The notes beneath the pieces were generated by a model, which made no database searches, had not been told where the DNA came from, and saw only the letters and a program-made list of their open reading frames with translations. From NCBI RefSeq assembly GCF_042646205.1, contig NZ_JBHRTF010000002.1:1-64000 (forward strand): a stretch of 64,000 nucleotides of DNA. Direction: 5' to 3'. Positions 52,518 through 62,179 of this stretch are shown here, in pieces. This DNA is from Cellvibrio fontiphilus_A. GTDB taxonomy: Bacteria; Pseudomonadota; Gammaproteobacteria; Pseudomonadales; Cellvibrionaceae. How positions within the stretch are numbered: position 1 is the stretch's first letter; every line of letters starts with the position of its first letter. Position numbers and translations under genes: made by a program.

Positions 52518-53879
52518 ATGCTCGACACACTGATCCTTTCACGCATTCAATTTGCCGCGAATATTTCGTTTCATATTTTATTTCCCACCATCACCATCGC
52601 ACTCTGTTGGTTTTTGTTGTACTTCAAAATTCGCTACAACCGCAGTGGCGATGAAGTGTGGATGCGCGCCTATCGCTTTTGGGTAAAAGTATTTGCGCTC
52701 ACCTTTGCACTCGGCGTGGTCAGTGGTATCACCATGAGTTTTCAATTTGGCACCAACTGGCCGGGCTATATGGAAACCGTGGGTAATATCGCCGGGCCGC
52801 TGCTGGGTTATGAAGTGCTGACTGCATTTTTTTTAGAGGCAACTTTCCTCGGCATTATGTTGTTTGGTATTGATCGCGTATCCAATCGCATACATACACT
52901 GGCGACTTTTTTAGTCGCGTTTGGCACCACTATGTCGGCGTTTTGGATCATCGCACTCAACTCATGGATGCAAACCCCCACCGGTTTTGAACTGCGCGAT
53001 GGTGTGGCCTATCCCACCGATTGGCTGGCGATTATTTTTAATCCATCCATGCCTTATCGTTTAGCGCATATGCTGGTTGCCTCAGGTTTAACGGCGGCGT
53101 TTTTAATTGCTGGCCTCTCTGCCTATCGCATTTTAAAAGGCGATCACAAACCAGCACCGCGCCTCGCGCTTAAAACCGCAAGCATAGCGGCAGCCATTTT
53201 AATTCCGCTCCAAATTTTTCTGGGCGATATACATGGTTTGAATTCGCTGGAGCACCAACCTGCCAAAGTCGCCGCCATTGAAGCCGTATGGCACACCGAA
53301 AAAGGTGCGCCGCTGGTATTGTTTGCCATTCCCGATAAAGAGACACAAACCAATAAATTCGCAATTGAAATACCAAAACTGGCGAGTTTGATTCTCACCC
53401 ACGATGCCAATGGCGAATTAAAAGGTATTAATGAATTTGCAGGCGTTCATCCACCGGTTGCCCCGCTGTTTTACGGCTTCCGCATCATGGTGGGCATAGG
53501 AGTACTGATGCTGTTGGTATCCTGGTGGGCGGTGTTTCAGCACTGGCGCAACAAAGAAATATCGCCACTGTTATTAAAAATATTTGTGGGCATGACCTTC
53601 TCCGGTTGGCTTGCCACACTTGCAGGTTGGTACGTAACTGAAATTGGCCGCCAGCCCTGGTTAGTCACCGGCGTATTAACCACCGCCGATGCAGTGACCA
53701 CCACACCCGCCGCCAATGTGGGCATTTCACTGGCGATTTATGTAACGCTTTATGTTGTGCTGTTATTTGCGTATGTGCGCACGCTATTCCTGATGGCAAG
53801 AAAAGCCGTACTGGTGGATCGCCCGGAAGAGATCAAAAGCCTGCAGGAAACATTATTTAACGCACAGCAAGTATCTTAA
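52518..53879 (+). CDS. cioA: cyanide-insensitive cytochrome bd oxidase subunit I
   Basis: This quinol-oxidising subunit of a bd-type terminal oxidase sits in the inner membrane. It has His19 (heme b595 ligand), GPLLGYEVLTAFFLEATFLG (acidic proton-path residues), MPYRLAHMLVASG (heme b558 His) and GRQPWLV. The Q-loop is short, as in CIO-type rather than E. coli CydA-type enzymes. I use the ATG at 52518, preceded by GAGGTATATGTC. The product is 453 aa. It supports respiration at low oxygen and resists cyanide or sulfide. Confidence 0.93.
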   Translation: MLDTLILSRIQFAANISFHILFPTITIALCWFLLYFKIRYNRSGDEVWMRAYRFWVKVFALTFALGVVSGITMSFQFGTNWPGYMETVGNIAGPLLGYEVLTAFFLEATFLGIMLFGIDRVSNRIHTLATFLVAFGTTMSAFWIIALNSWMQTPTGFELRDGVAYPTDWLAIIFNPSMPYRLAHMLVASGLTAAFLIAGLSAYRILKGDHKPAPRLALKTASIAAAILIPLQIFLGDIHGLNSLEHQPAKVAAIEAVWHTEKGAPLVLFAIPDKETQTNKFAIEIPKLASLILTHDANGELKGINEFAGVHPPVAPLFYGFRIMVGIGVLMLLVSWWAVFQHWRNKEISPLLLKIFVGMTFSGWLATLAGWYVTEIGRQPWLVTGVLTTADAVTTTPAANVGISLAIYVTLYVVLLFAYVRTLFLMARKAVLVDRPEEIKSLQETLFNAQQVS

Positions 53880-53889
53880 GGGGACAGAC

Positions 53890-54909
53890 ATGACCGATCT
53901 CAGTCAATTAAGTGGCGCGGCCTATTGGTTGCCCATTGTTTTTATCAGCCTGATGGCACTGGCGTTATTTCTCTACGCCATACTCGATGGCTACGATTTA
54001 GGTGTAGGTATTTTATTGCCCAACGACAATGAACAGCAGCGCGATACTATGATCGCCAGCATAGGCCCCTTTTGGGACGCCAATGAAACCTGGCTGGTAC
54101 TGGGCATAGGTTTATTATTAATTGCCTTTCCCAGTGCCCACAGTTTAATTCTGTTCCATTTGTATTTGCCGATTACCGTTATGCTCACCGGTTTAATTTT
54201 GCGCGGTGTTGCGTTTGACTTTCGCGCCAAAGCGCCGGCAGATCACAAAGACTTGTGGGACAAAATATTTAAAACCGGCTCGCTCATGGCCACCTTGTCG
54301 CAAGGTTATATGCTGGGCAGTTATGTGATGGGTTTTGAACAAAGCCTGGCCGCCATTTTCTTTGCTGCGCTCAGCGCGGTGTGTGTAACTGCGGGCTACA
54401 GTTTTATTGGCGCCGCTTGGCTGGTGATGAAAACTGAAGGGGAATTACAAAAACGCGCCGCTTGGTGGGCGCGCCGCTGCGCCTGGTTAATGACACTGGG
54501 CATTATCGCCGTTTCTATTGTTAACCCCTTGGTGAGCGATACCATTTTTAATAAATGGTTTGGCAGCTCGCTGTTTATTATTTTGTTGATGATTCCACTC
54601 TTTTGTTTTTTGCTGCTGTTTATTGTGGATCGCTACCTGCGCCTCTTCCCGTTTGCCAATGATTTCGGCTGCTGGATTCCCTTTGCCTCGGCAGTATTTA
54701 TTTTCCTGCTCAGTTTTATCGGTTTGGCCTACAGCTTTTTCCCCTACGTGGTGCCCGGCCAACTGGATATTTGGCAAGCGGCAAGCGCACCTGAATCGCT
54801 GATGTTTATTTTGTACGGTTCAGTATTGGTGCTGCCCACCATTATTATTTACACCATTTTTTCCTATAAGGTGTTTTGGGGTAAAGCAACACAATTACGT
54901 TACTACTGA
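53890..54909 (+). CDS. cioB: cytochrome bd oxidase subunit II (CioB/CydB)
   Basis: The 339-aa partner of CioA has about eight membrane helices: ILDGYDLGVGILLP, GPFWDANETWLVLG, LPITVMLTGLILRGVAFDFR and QGYMLGSYVMGF are family marks. It starts 10 bp after the cioA stop. No small CydX-like gene was noticed after it. The convergent DUF2721 gene ends 56 bp downstream. Confidence 0.93.
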   Translation: MTDLSQLSGAAYWLPIVFISLMALALFLYAILDGYDLGVGILLPNDNEQQRDTMIASIGPFWDANETWLVLGIGLLLIAFPSAHSLILFHLYLPITVMLTGLILRGVAFDFRAKAPADHKDLWDKIFKTGSLMATLSQGYMLGSYVMGFEQSLAAIFFAALSAVCVTAGYSFIGAAWLVMKTEGELQKRAAWWARRCAWLMTLGIIAVSIVNPLVSDTIFNKWFGSSLFIILLMIPLFCFLLLFIVDRYLRLFPFANDFGCWIPFASAVFIFLLSFIGLAYSFFPYVVPGQLDIWQAASAPESLMFILYGSVLVLPTIIIYTIFSYKVFWGKATQLRYY

Positions 54910-54965
54910 TTGCCGTTTTCGATAGTGGAACATATTGCGCGCTGACCAGACAATTTGCCGAGGTT

Positions 54966-55424
54966 TCAGCGCGTAATAACCTGAATGCGCACAGTGCGCG
55001 TTGCCAAATGCACTTCACGTAAAAAATACGCAAGGCCCACAATCAGCGTTAGTGTAGAAGCGGTAAAGAGCGCACTGATCACCCACTTGAATTGCACTTG
55101 CAGCAGCACTTGTAAAAAAATAAACGCCACAACCATACACACTAATAACGCAGAACAAGTGCAAGCGGTAATCGCCGAACTGGCGTAATGGCGACGGCGT
55201 TCCAGCCGGCTTAATTCTTTGTGCAATAAATCTGAATTCTGAAAATGCGCAGGTAACTCTTCTTCGGTAAGGCTGCGGCCGCGATCAATAATGCGCGCCA
55301 GCCTGCTCGCCATCACATTTAATAAACCGGCAATACCGGTAAGCAAAAACACTGGCGCCAAGGCAAGTTGGATGGCGTGGGCAATATCACCAAAGGAGAT
55401 AATCATTTCAGCAGCGGAGTTCAT
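54966..55424 (-). CDS. DUF2721 membrane protein
   Basis: The 152-aa protein has three predicted membrane segments: ALAPVFLLTGIAGLLNVMASR, then ITACTCSALLVCMVVAFIFLQ and VISALFTASTLTLIVGLAYFL. A conserved basic/acidic loop, RLARIIDRGR with LERRRHYASSAI, lies between. Function is unknown. I use the ATG at 55424 (MNSAAEM). Its ribosome site is odd: a strong GGGAGG lies about 20 nt upstream in a stem with ACCTCC. Confidence 0.8.
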   Translation of the reverse strand: MNSAAEMIISFGDIAHAIQLALAPVFLLTGIAGLLNVMASRLARIIDRGRSLTEEELPAHFQNSDLLHKELSRLERRRHYASSAITACTCSALLVCMVVAFIFLQVLLQVQFKWVISALFTASTLTLIVGLAYFLREVHLATRTVRIQVITR

Positions 55425-55425
55425 A

Positions 55426-55449
55426 GGAGGTTCTCGTAAAGACACCTCC
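55426..55449 (-). promoter_or_regulatory. SD/anti-SD hairpin before the DUF2721 gene
   Basis: On the minus strand GGAGGT (55444-55449) and ACCTCC (55426-55431) can pair across a 12-nt loop, ending one base before the ATG at 55424. ACCTCC equals the anti-Shine-Dalgarno core of 16S rRNA. The hairpin would mask the only good ribosome site or bring it closer to the start. Confidence 0.5.
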
Positions 55450-55459
55450 CGATAATAAA

Positions 55460-56830
55460 CTATGCCCTCAAACCCAACCAGCGGCTCAGCCAGCCAATCC
55501 GCCGCAACAGCACAAACTCCAACAGCAGCAGCACACCAAGCGACACCGCCAAGAGCGGCAAGAAGATTGCCAAACCAAGGGTGATAGCCACCACTGCAAA
55601 ACCAATGTGTGCAGGCATAGCTGGCGGCGCCCCCAAAACCGCCGCAGGTTTACGTTTGCGCCAGAGGATAAAACCGCTGAGGCTAAGCAGTATTAAACCC
55701 GCACAGGTGAGCAGCCCCAAGAGCAGATTAAACCAGCCAAACAACTGGCCTTCGTGCGCCGCCACGCCTATACCGATGGCGCGATCCAATAATTTTTTTT
55801 GCGCAAAATCGCTGCGCTTTTCAATAGCGCCGGCGGTGTTAATCCACACATCGGCGCGCAGCGGGCGATTCGGTGTTTGCGACGAGGCTTTCCAGGTTTG
55901 CGCCATCACCTCATGATCAGTGTGATGCATGCGATGCTGAGCACTATGACCGTGATGTTCAGCCTGCGCGGTGCTCGCCACACTCAATTCCACTGGCGGT
56001 GCAAGTTGTAATTGTTGCGCCGCGTCAAGAACGGCCGGTGTTAAATTAAAAACTTCTGTTGCTTGCGCGCGCCAGTGTTGATGCTCTTGCGCGCGGCCCT
56101 GGTTCCAATCTTGTTGCTCTTGTGCTGGGTTGAAGCGGGAGAAATCCAGCGCGCGCACTTCTTTTAACGCAGCGCCCCACACCAATGCCCAGGGCAAACC
56201 GGTAATTAACAAAAATAAGGCGAGCGCAGAAATCCAAATACCCGTGACGGCGTGAATATCGCGCCAGAAAGTTCGGCTGCCCTCGCGCAACCGTGGATAA
56301 ATCACACCGGCTAATCCGCGCCCATGGCGCGGCCACCACAAGTACAAACCGGTGACGATTAATACAATCGCCCAACAGGCCGCAAGCTCAACCAACACAG
56401 AACCGAAATTGCCTAGCAATAATTCACCGTGAATAGTTTTAACAATATTCATCAACTGATCATCACTGCGCTCTGCTGCTAATACCGCGCCGGTGTAGGG
56501 GTTTAGATAAACCAGCCAGCTGGTATCGGCCTGCACTGTAATTAACACGGCTTCATCAGCCGCTTGTGGCAGGCGATAACTTAAGAATTTTCCCTCCGGC
56601 ACCGCGGCAAGCGCGGCATTAATCTGGGCATTGGGCGCCAGCATTTCACCCGCCAGGGGCAGGCCGCGATAATGGCGCTCTTGCCAATGTTCGTAATAGG
56701 GTTTGAATAAATAAATCGCACCAGTGATGGACAATAAAATCACAAAAGGAATAACAAAAACGCCGGCATAAAAATGCCAGCGCCAAATGGTGCGATATAG
56801 CGCTTTTTGCGCCGGTTTCATGTCAGTCAT
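55460..56830 (-). CDS. PepSY-associated membrane protein
   Basis: The 456-aa protein has the PepSY-TM layout: WRWHFYAGVFVIPFVILLSITGAIYLF (first helix), an external loop with a PepSY domain, WWPRHGRGL, RDIHAVTGIWISALALFLLITGLPWALVWG, a second external domain, then C-terminal helices. Such proteins often accompany siderophore or metal receptors and are thought to act in reduction or release of metal. The second external domain has a cluster of eight to nine histidines within 16 residues (about 292-307). It follows the TonB receptor gene by 48 bp. I use the ATG at 56830 (MTDMKPA). Confidence 0.88.
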   Translation of the reverse strand: MTDMKPAQKALYRTIWRWHFYAGVFVIPFVILLSITGAIYLFKPYYEHWQERHYRGLPLAGEMLAPNAQINAALAAVPEGKFLSYRLPQAADEAVLITVQADTSWLVYLNPYTGAVLAAERSDDQLMNIVKTIHGELLLGNFGSVLVELAACWAIVLIVTGLYLWWPRHGRGLAGVIYPRLREGSRTFWRDIHAVTGIWISALALFLLITGLPWALVWGAALKEVRALDFSRFNPAQEQQDWNQGRAQEHQHWRAQATEVFNLTPAVLDAAQQLQLAPPVELSVASTAQAEHHGHSAQHRMHHTDHEVMAQTWKASSQTPNRPLRADVWINTAGAIEKRSDFAQKKLLDRAIGIGVAAHEGQLFGWFNLLLGLLTCAGLILLSLSGFILWRKRKPAAVLGAPPAMPAHIGFAVVAITLGLAIFLPLLAVSLGVLLLLEFVLLRRIGWLSRWLGLRA

Positions 56831-56878
56831 GTTGATCTCATTGCAACGCAATTTTTATGATGGATTAGATATGGTGAA

Positions 56879-59227
56879 TTAGAGTGCGTAAGAAAGCCCC
56901 AGGTAATAACTTCTGCCCGGCCAGGGGTGAGCGACATAACTCAGCTCATTGGTCAGGTTGTCTACACCAACATTTATTTCTAATGCGGGCGTGACATCAA
57001 AGGTGGTTTTTACACCGAGGCGGGTGTAACCATCCTGCGCACCCATGACTTGCTCCGCCGTGTCAGTGTTGTCGAGGCGACCAAAACTTTTATCGGCATA
57101 TTGCAGATTTGCACTCAAATCCCAACGATCGGTTGCGTGATAAGTCGCCATGATATTGCCACGCCAACGCGGCATGCGTGGGTAGTCATTACCTTCAATA
57201 CTATTAGTGCCCGCAGGATTATTGGCTTCCGCCGTTGAGTTATCCGCGATGATGGATTTGGTGTAGGCGAGATTAAAACGCAGATCCAATTCCGGCACCC
57301 ACAGGCCGTAGCGATTTAAAATGAATTCGATTCCGTCCGTTTCCACTTCATCAATGGCGGCAAAGGTAGTGACTGAAGGAACCGGGGAACCGCTCGGTAA
57401 AAAAGTGGTTTGTGATTCGATGGCATCCTTAATCGTTTCAGTGAAAATATTGATGCGCGCATAACCGGCATCAAATTGTTTTTCCAACATCAGGTTGTGA
57501 TGCAAACCATTTTCCGGTTTTAAATCCGGCTGCGCTTGCACAGCGGAAGAATAATTTAAGCTCTGGGTAAATAATTCTTCCACAATCGGAAAACGGTAGG
57601 CTTTTGCTAATGAGTAACGCACCAACCAGTCTTCAGCGGGAACATAACCCAGTGAAAATTTGGGCGAGAATTGGTTGCTATCTGCATCGGCAACTTCAAC
57701 TAAATCAAACGCCGGTGTGGCGGCTATATCTTTACTGTAATAACCATTTTTACTTTGCCACTGTTCATAACGGCCGCCCAATGCCAAATCCCAGCGCTCG
57801 TTCACACCCCAATTCATTTGCACAAAGGCGGCCGCGATATTGGTTTCACCACCGGAACGACTCGCGAAACCCGCGTTGTCGGCCTGCTGCCAATTGGCGG
57901 AATTAAATACATCCAAATTGAGTTCGTAGGTTTCGTAGCGAATGCCGGAAATAAGTTCCACTGCCTCTATACCGGTAAAAACAAATTTACCTTCCGCCGT
58001 TTGCCAACCTGTGTCCTGATAATCAGTAGTTTGGCCTCGACCGTTAAACAGAGGATCTTGCAATGAATGACTGGATGCGCGCGAGTTATCCTCCAAAATC
58101 CGGAAGTCACTCAGATTGCCTTCAAAGCGCAGCTGTTCGTTTAACTCGCCTTTGATGCGCAAACCAGTGGACAAACTCCGGCGATCCAATTCGCTAGCAC
58201 CCAAGCGCGCTGCAGGCACACTAATCGCAATACCATCCTGAATAAAATTGCCCGACCAGACTTTATTGCCAGCGGAATTGGTTAGATAAGTATTGGGGGT
58301 ATCGCGCAGGGTGTTGCGATCTTCGTAGGCGATATTTAATAAACTCGACCAGTTACCAAAATCGTGCCCCAATTTCATTTTGAAATTATCGGTCACCGCC
58401 TGCTCTACACCGGTATCGCCAAAATAGTAGGCCGGTTTACCCAATACATCGGTATCGCTGACCATACCTGTCACAGGCGTGGCGTTATTGAGCGTGCGCT
58501 TGCTATCAAAATAATAGGATTGCGGTTGGCTTTCATTTTCCAAACGGTTGTAAGAAAAATACAAGCTGAAATCGCCCAGGTTTTCACTGCGAAAGGTTTC
58601 GCCGTAGGAGACAAAAGTTTTGTAACCCTCAAGGCGATCACTAAAACCGTAGGCAGAAAAATCTTGCGAGAAATAATCCAGATCCACATGCACTTGTCGC
58701 TCTTGCGGAATCGCGGTTTCAATCAGAATCACACCGCCCATGGCGTTGCCGCTGTATTCGGCGGAGAAAGGGCCATACAGAATTTCTACCTGCGCAATTT
58801 CACTGGCACTCACCATGGTCCAACGCGGCGCGCCGCTCCAGCGGGTTTGCAGAAAATAATGCAGGGGCACGCCGTCGGCAAACACCATCGAGCGCGGTGT
58901 GGCAAACATATTGGAACCGCGCAAACCGAGGGTGCCATTGGAATCGCCAATGTAGCGTTTGCGAATCACCAGACTCGGCTCGTATTTGACCAGATCTTCG
59001 GTGGTCGTCGCGTTGATGCTGACCATATCTTCCTGAGTCAGCACACTGGTGGGGTTGGTATAACCGGCGTGACTGGCATCGCGCGCATCACCCCACACCC
59101 GCACCTCTTCCACTTCGGCAGCCTTAGCTTGTTTGGCTTTTTTAAGCACTCGCTCATGGGCCTGCGCCACACTCGCCAAGGCCATGCCCACCGCAATCAC
59201 TACCGCCCAAGAACAACACTTGCTCAC
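56879..59227 (-). CDS. TonB-dependent outer membrane receptor
   Basis: The 782-aa protein has a signal peptide ending AQA and a TonB box-like EEVRVWG. A plug domain (about 55-175; GLRGSNMFATPRSMVFADGVPLHY) and a 22-strand barrel follow. The barrel ends in a weakly typical aromatic/leucine terminus, YYLGLSYAL. I choose a GTG at 59227 (VSKCCSW) because GAAGGG is well placed. It probably forms a transcription unit with the PepSY gene. The ligand is unknown; no Fur box was recognised in the 100 bp upstream. Confidence 0.9.
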   Translation of the reverse strand: MSKCCSWAVVIAVGMALASVAQAHERVLKKAKQAKAAEVEEVRVWGDARDASHAGYTNPTSVLTQEDMVSINATTTEDLVKYEPSLVIRKRYIGDSNGTLGLRGSNMFATPRSMVFADGVPLHYFLQTRWSGAPRWTMVSASEIAQVEILYGPFSAEYSGNAMGGVILIETAIPQERQVHVDLDYFSQDFSAYGFSDRLEGYKTFVSYGETFRSENLGDFSLYFSYNRLENESQPQSYYFDSKRTLNNATPVTGMVSDTDVLGKPAYYFGDTGVEQAVTDNFKMKLGHDFGNWSSLLNIAYEDRNTLRDTPNTYLTNSAGNKVWSGNFIQDGIAISVPAARLGASELDRRSLSTGLRIKGELNEQLRFEGNLSDFRILEDNSRASSHSLQDPLFNGRGQTTDYQDTGWQTAEGKFVFTGIEAVELISGIRYETYELNLDVFNSANWQQADNAGFASRSGGETNIAAAFVQMNWGVNERWDLALGGRYEQWQSKNGYYSKDIAATPAFDLVEVADADSNQFSPKFSLGYVPAEDWLVRYSLAKAYRFPIVEELFTQSLNYSSAVQAQPDLKPENGLHHNLMLEKQFDAGYARINIFTETIKDAIESQTTFLPSGSPVPSVTTFAAIDEVETDGIEFILNRYGLWVPELDLRFNLAYTKSIIADNSTAEANNPAGTNSIEGNDYPRMPRWRGNIMATYHATDRWDLSANLQYADKSFGRLDNTDTAEQVMGAQDGYTRLGVKTTFDVTPALEINVGVDNLTNELSYVAHPWPGRSYYLGLSYAL

Positions 59228-59331
59228 CACACCACCCTTCACAAAAACGCTAGTTACAGGGTTGGCACCTTAGGCAATTTAAACGCGGCGCAACAGTGAC
59301 AAATTGTCGCAGGGGCACGCAGTGAAAGGAG

Positions 59332-60753
59332 TTATTGCACCTTGCTAGCAGGGAAAAACCTGGCGGAGACGCCATAGGCCAGTAATGCGATGATTAAGGC
59401 GGGCAAACCTAAATACAGATCACCACCAAAACCATAGCGGTGCAGGATAAGCACCGCACAGCAAGCCAGTGCCATTAGCCACAAAGCCAGTGTTTGGGTG
59501 AAGTGTTTACCAAGGCAAAGCAACAGAATCAGTGGCACAAATGCCGCCCCCAACATGGCCCAGGATAAAACCACTAACGCAAACACCGACTGCTGATTCA
59601 GAAGTGCCCAGGCAAGCGCGGCACAGGTGGAGAGTAATGTGGCGATTTTTATGCCGAGGATATTGTTACTGCGCTGTGATGAAAACCAACGCGGCGCCAG
59701 ATCCTGCGAGATAAAAGACGAGCAACTCAGCAACAGTGAGTCCGCTGTAGAAATAGTGGCGGCAAAAATACCCGCGAGTACAACACCAACCAATAACGGC
59801 GGTAATAATTCCACCGCCATTTGTGGCAGCGCTAACTCCGCATCAAAACTTGCGGATTCAGGCAAATAAATACGCGCGAGCATGCCCACCGCAGTGGCCA
59901 TGCAATAAAACACCAGAAACCAACCGTAGTACCACAGGCGGGTGCGCACCAAACCACGGCCGCTATCGAGCGCCATAAAACGCACCATAATATGTGGCTG
60001 GGCGATGACAGAAAAACCAGCGAGCAGCCAGCCAATAAAAAATATACCTACACCGGCCACGCCCGGTAGGACTACCGATGCGGGCGAGAAGGACAAAAAA
60101 CCGGGAATCTCATTCATGGCAGCAACACTGGCGGATACTCCACCCATGGCTTGCACAGCGATAAATAACATTAAACCCATGGCGAGCATCATCACCAATG
60201 ATTGCGCCGCATCAGTCCAAATAGAGGCGCGTATACCACCGGCAATGCAATAGAGCATAACCAATACGGCGCCTATAGCGGCGCCCATCCACACCGGCCA
60301 GCCCAATAAAACCTGTAAGGCTTTACTGCCCGCCACTAATTGCGCGGCGGCATAAGATAATAAAAACATCAGCGCAATCAGCGCAGCAACAACCCTAAAA
60401 CGGCGACCTGAAAAACCGGCCCAAGCGGCCAATGCGCCGATGTAACTAGTCTCACCCTGCTGTAGCGCTTGCGCGCGCAAACGCTGATGCACCCAGAGCG
60501 ATGCAAGGAAATCCCCCAGAATCCAACCGATCATTAATAAACTGGCCGACAAGCCCGCCGCATAGGTATAACCAATCACACCAATAAACATGTAGCCGCT
60601 GTTATTTGTGGCCACTGCCGATAAACCTACCAGCCACGGCGGCACACTGTGACTGGCGAGGTAATAATCCTGCGCGCTGTGTTTGCGCAACCGCGCCGAT
60701 GCAAGACCGACTAGCAAAAAAAGAGCGAGACAAATAACAAAACTAATCAACAT
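59332..60753 (-). CDS. sodium:solute symporter (SSS family)
   Basis: The 473-aa protein has about 12-13 membrane helices and the SSS marks: AQDYYLASHSVPPWLVGLSAVATNNSGYMFIG, GIRASIWTDAAQSLVM and ILAGIFAATISTADSLLLSCSS. It couples sodium entry to solute uptake. It is the last gene of the ectA-ectB-ectC-TPR run, 36 bp after the TPR gene. That context suggests uptake or recycling of ectoine or another compatible solute. Proline- or sugar-type transport cannot be excluded. Confidence 0.88.
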   Translation of the reverse strand: MLISFVICLALFLLVGLASARLRKHSAQDYYLASHSVPPWLVGLSAVATNNSGYMFIGVIGYTYAAGLSASLLMIGWILGDFLASLWVHQRLRAQALQQGETSYIGALAAWAGFSGRRFRVVAALIALMFLLSYAAAQLVAGSKALQVLLGWPVWMGAAIGAVLVMLYCIAGGIRASIWTDAAQSLVMMLAMGLMLFIAVQAMGGVSASVAAMNEIPGFLSFSPASVVLPGVAGVGIFFIGWLLAGFSVIAQPHIMVRFMALDSGRGLVRTRLWYYGWFLVFYCMATAVGMLARIYLPESASFDAELALPQMAVELLPPLLVGVVLAGIFAATISTADSLLLSCSSFISQDLAPRWFSSQRSNNILGIKIATLLSTCAALAWALLNQQSVFALVVLSWAMLGAAFVPLILLLCLGKHFTQTLALWLMALACCAVLILHRYGFGGDLYLGLPALIIALLAYGVSARFFPASKVQ

Positions 60754-60789
60754 GTAAAACGTCAGCCCGGTGTAAATAGTGAATTTGTG

Positions 60790-61728
60790 TTACACCAAAT
60801 CACTGCTGCCGCGCCGCACATCCACTAATAATTCGGCAAAGGCTGGCAGGTGATGTAGAGGTTGCAGTGCGGGATCTTTGGCAAAATCATCGAGGCGTGC
60901 ATCGCCATTGATCAGTGCTTTAGTCAAAAAATTGATGGCATCGTCGTAATGGCCTAGCGCTGCATGGGCGCACGCCAATTGATAAAACGCATGGGCATTG
61001 GAGGCATCCAACTGCAGTGCGCGCTGGCATAAATTAATCGCCCACTGGGGCTCGTTGGATTCCAGCGCGGCATCGGCCTTGTAGGTGAGCGCTTCACAAT
61101 CTTTGGGGTTGAGCGCAAGGATTTGATCGTAGAGTGCGATTTTATTCGCAGGCGCCGACTCCTGTGCAGCGCGCAGCCAGAGCGCATGAATTTCTTTGGT
61201 GCGTTCAATGGCTTCGCGGTTTTCATCTATATAAGTGGATTTCTCGCGCAACTGTTGCTCAATTTCGCGCAGGCGGTCTTCATAGGCGCCAATTAATTTG
61301 CGCAGCTCTTTATCGGCAAGGCTGCCCATTTTTTCTTTCATCTCGCGGATGGATGTCCAACCAATAATCACCAGCACTGAACTCACGGCGGCGATGATGT
61401 AAAAAAAATTGGAGACAGTATTGGTGGCGTAACTCACGCTGCGATCCACTGCTTCAATTTGGCGATCAGTAATTTGCTGGATAAATTCCACCCGCTGCGC
61501 AGCCATGTCTGTTCGCAGCGCTTTTAATTCATCCAAAATATAACGCTCGGTAAAGGCACTGTAGAGCGGCGCATCCAGCTGCTCTACAGTCTGTTGCGCC
61601 TGCTCTGCCGCAGCACGGACTTGTTCTTCTGGTAAACTTTGCGCCTGAATACCTGCCGCAAATAATAGCGGCAGGAGCACAATGAGCAGCAGAATAAACG
61701 CGCGCTTAAATGCGGAGTCTTGCTTCAT
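60790..61728 (-). CDS. membrane-anchored TPR protein coupled to ectC
   Basis: The 312-aa protein has an N-terminal signal or anchor (residues about 9-29) and a helical stretch with ELKALRTDMAAQRVEFIQQI. A membrane helix, NFFYIIAAVSSVLVIIGWTSI (about 107-127), is followed by a coiled coil (130-175). Three TPR-like units (about 195-290; CEALTYKADAALESNEPQWAINLCQRAL) come last. The start overlaps the ectC stop as ATGA. I know of no assigned function for it in ectoine clusters; a role in sensing, or assembly of the transporter or enzymes, is inference. Confidence 0.8.
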   Translation of the reverse strand: MKQDSAFKRAFILLLIVLLPLLFAAGIQAQSLPEEQVRAAAEQAQQTVEQLDAPLYSAFTERYILDELKALRTDMAAQRVEFIQQITDRQIEAVDRSVSYATNTVSNFFYIIAAVSSVLVIIGWTSIREMKEKMGSLADKELRKLIGAYEDRLREIEQQLREKSTYIDENREAIERTKEIHALWLRAAQESAPANKIALYDQILALNPKDCEALTYKADAALESNEPQWAINLCQRALQLDASNAHAFYQLACAHAALGHYDDAINFLTKALINGDARLDDFAKDPALQPLHHLPAFAELLVDVRRGSSDLV

Positions 61729-62120
61729 ACAATCACTTCCGCGGCGAGCGCGTAGGCGCCTTCGGCGTTGTGTACCTCGCGCCCCATGAGTGGCGGGTTA
61801 AAGACACAGGCCAATTCCATTTCTTCAAACGCACGTAAAATATGCTTGTCGTGTTTGTCCAAAATATAAATAGTGCCCGGCTCTATAGTATGAATTGCAC
61901 CAGTGGCAACATCTTTAATTTCACCAAAGCCGCGAATGCAATACACAGATTCGATATGGTTTTGGTAATGCATAGGTAACACCGCATCTTTAAAAATACG
62001 AGTAATGTGGAATGAAAACCCGGCGCCATCGCTTTTTAACAGCAGGCGATTACTTTCCCAACCCTCTGCTTTAATGGTTCTGCCTTGCAGGCTCGCCTCG
62101 GATAATTTTCTAACAATCAT
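61725..62120 (-). CDS. ectC: ectoine synthase
   Basis: This cupin-fold cyclase converts N-gamma-acetyl-diaminobutyrate to ectoine. The iron ligands established for EctC fall at the same numbers: Glu57 (HIESVYC), Tyr85 (GTIYILD) and His93 (DKHILR). The length is 131 aa, typical. AGAGG precedes the ATG. It lies 59 bp after ectB and overlaps the TPR gene. Confidence 0.97.
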   Translation of the reverse strand: MIVRKLSEASLQGRTIKAEGWESNRLLLKSDGAGFSFHITRIFKDAVLPMHYQNHIESVYCIRGFGEIKDVATGAIHTIEPGTIYILDKHDKHILRAFEEMELACVFNPPLMGREVHNAEGAYALAAEVIV

Positions 62121-62179
62121 AAATACCTCTTAGCTCATTTCAGGATTCAGGCTTCCAATTTAAGATTTAAAAAGAAGTG

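Noticed and set aside
58364..59299. 311-codon plus-strand frame opposite the TonB receptor gene
   Set aside because: It is fully antisense to a receptor with plug and barrel motifs; the product has no recognisable domain.
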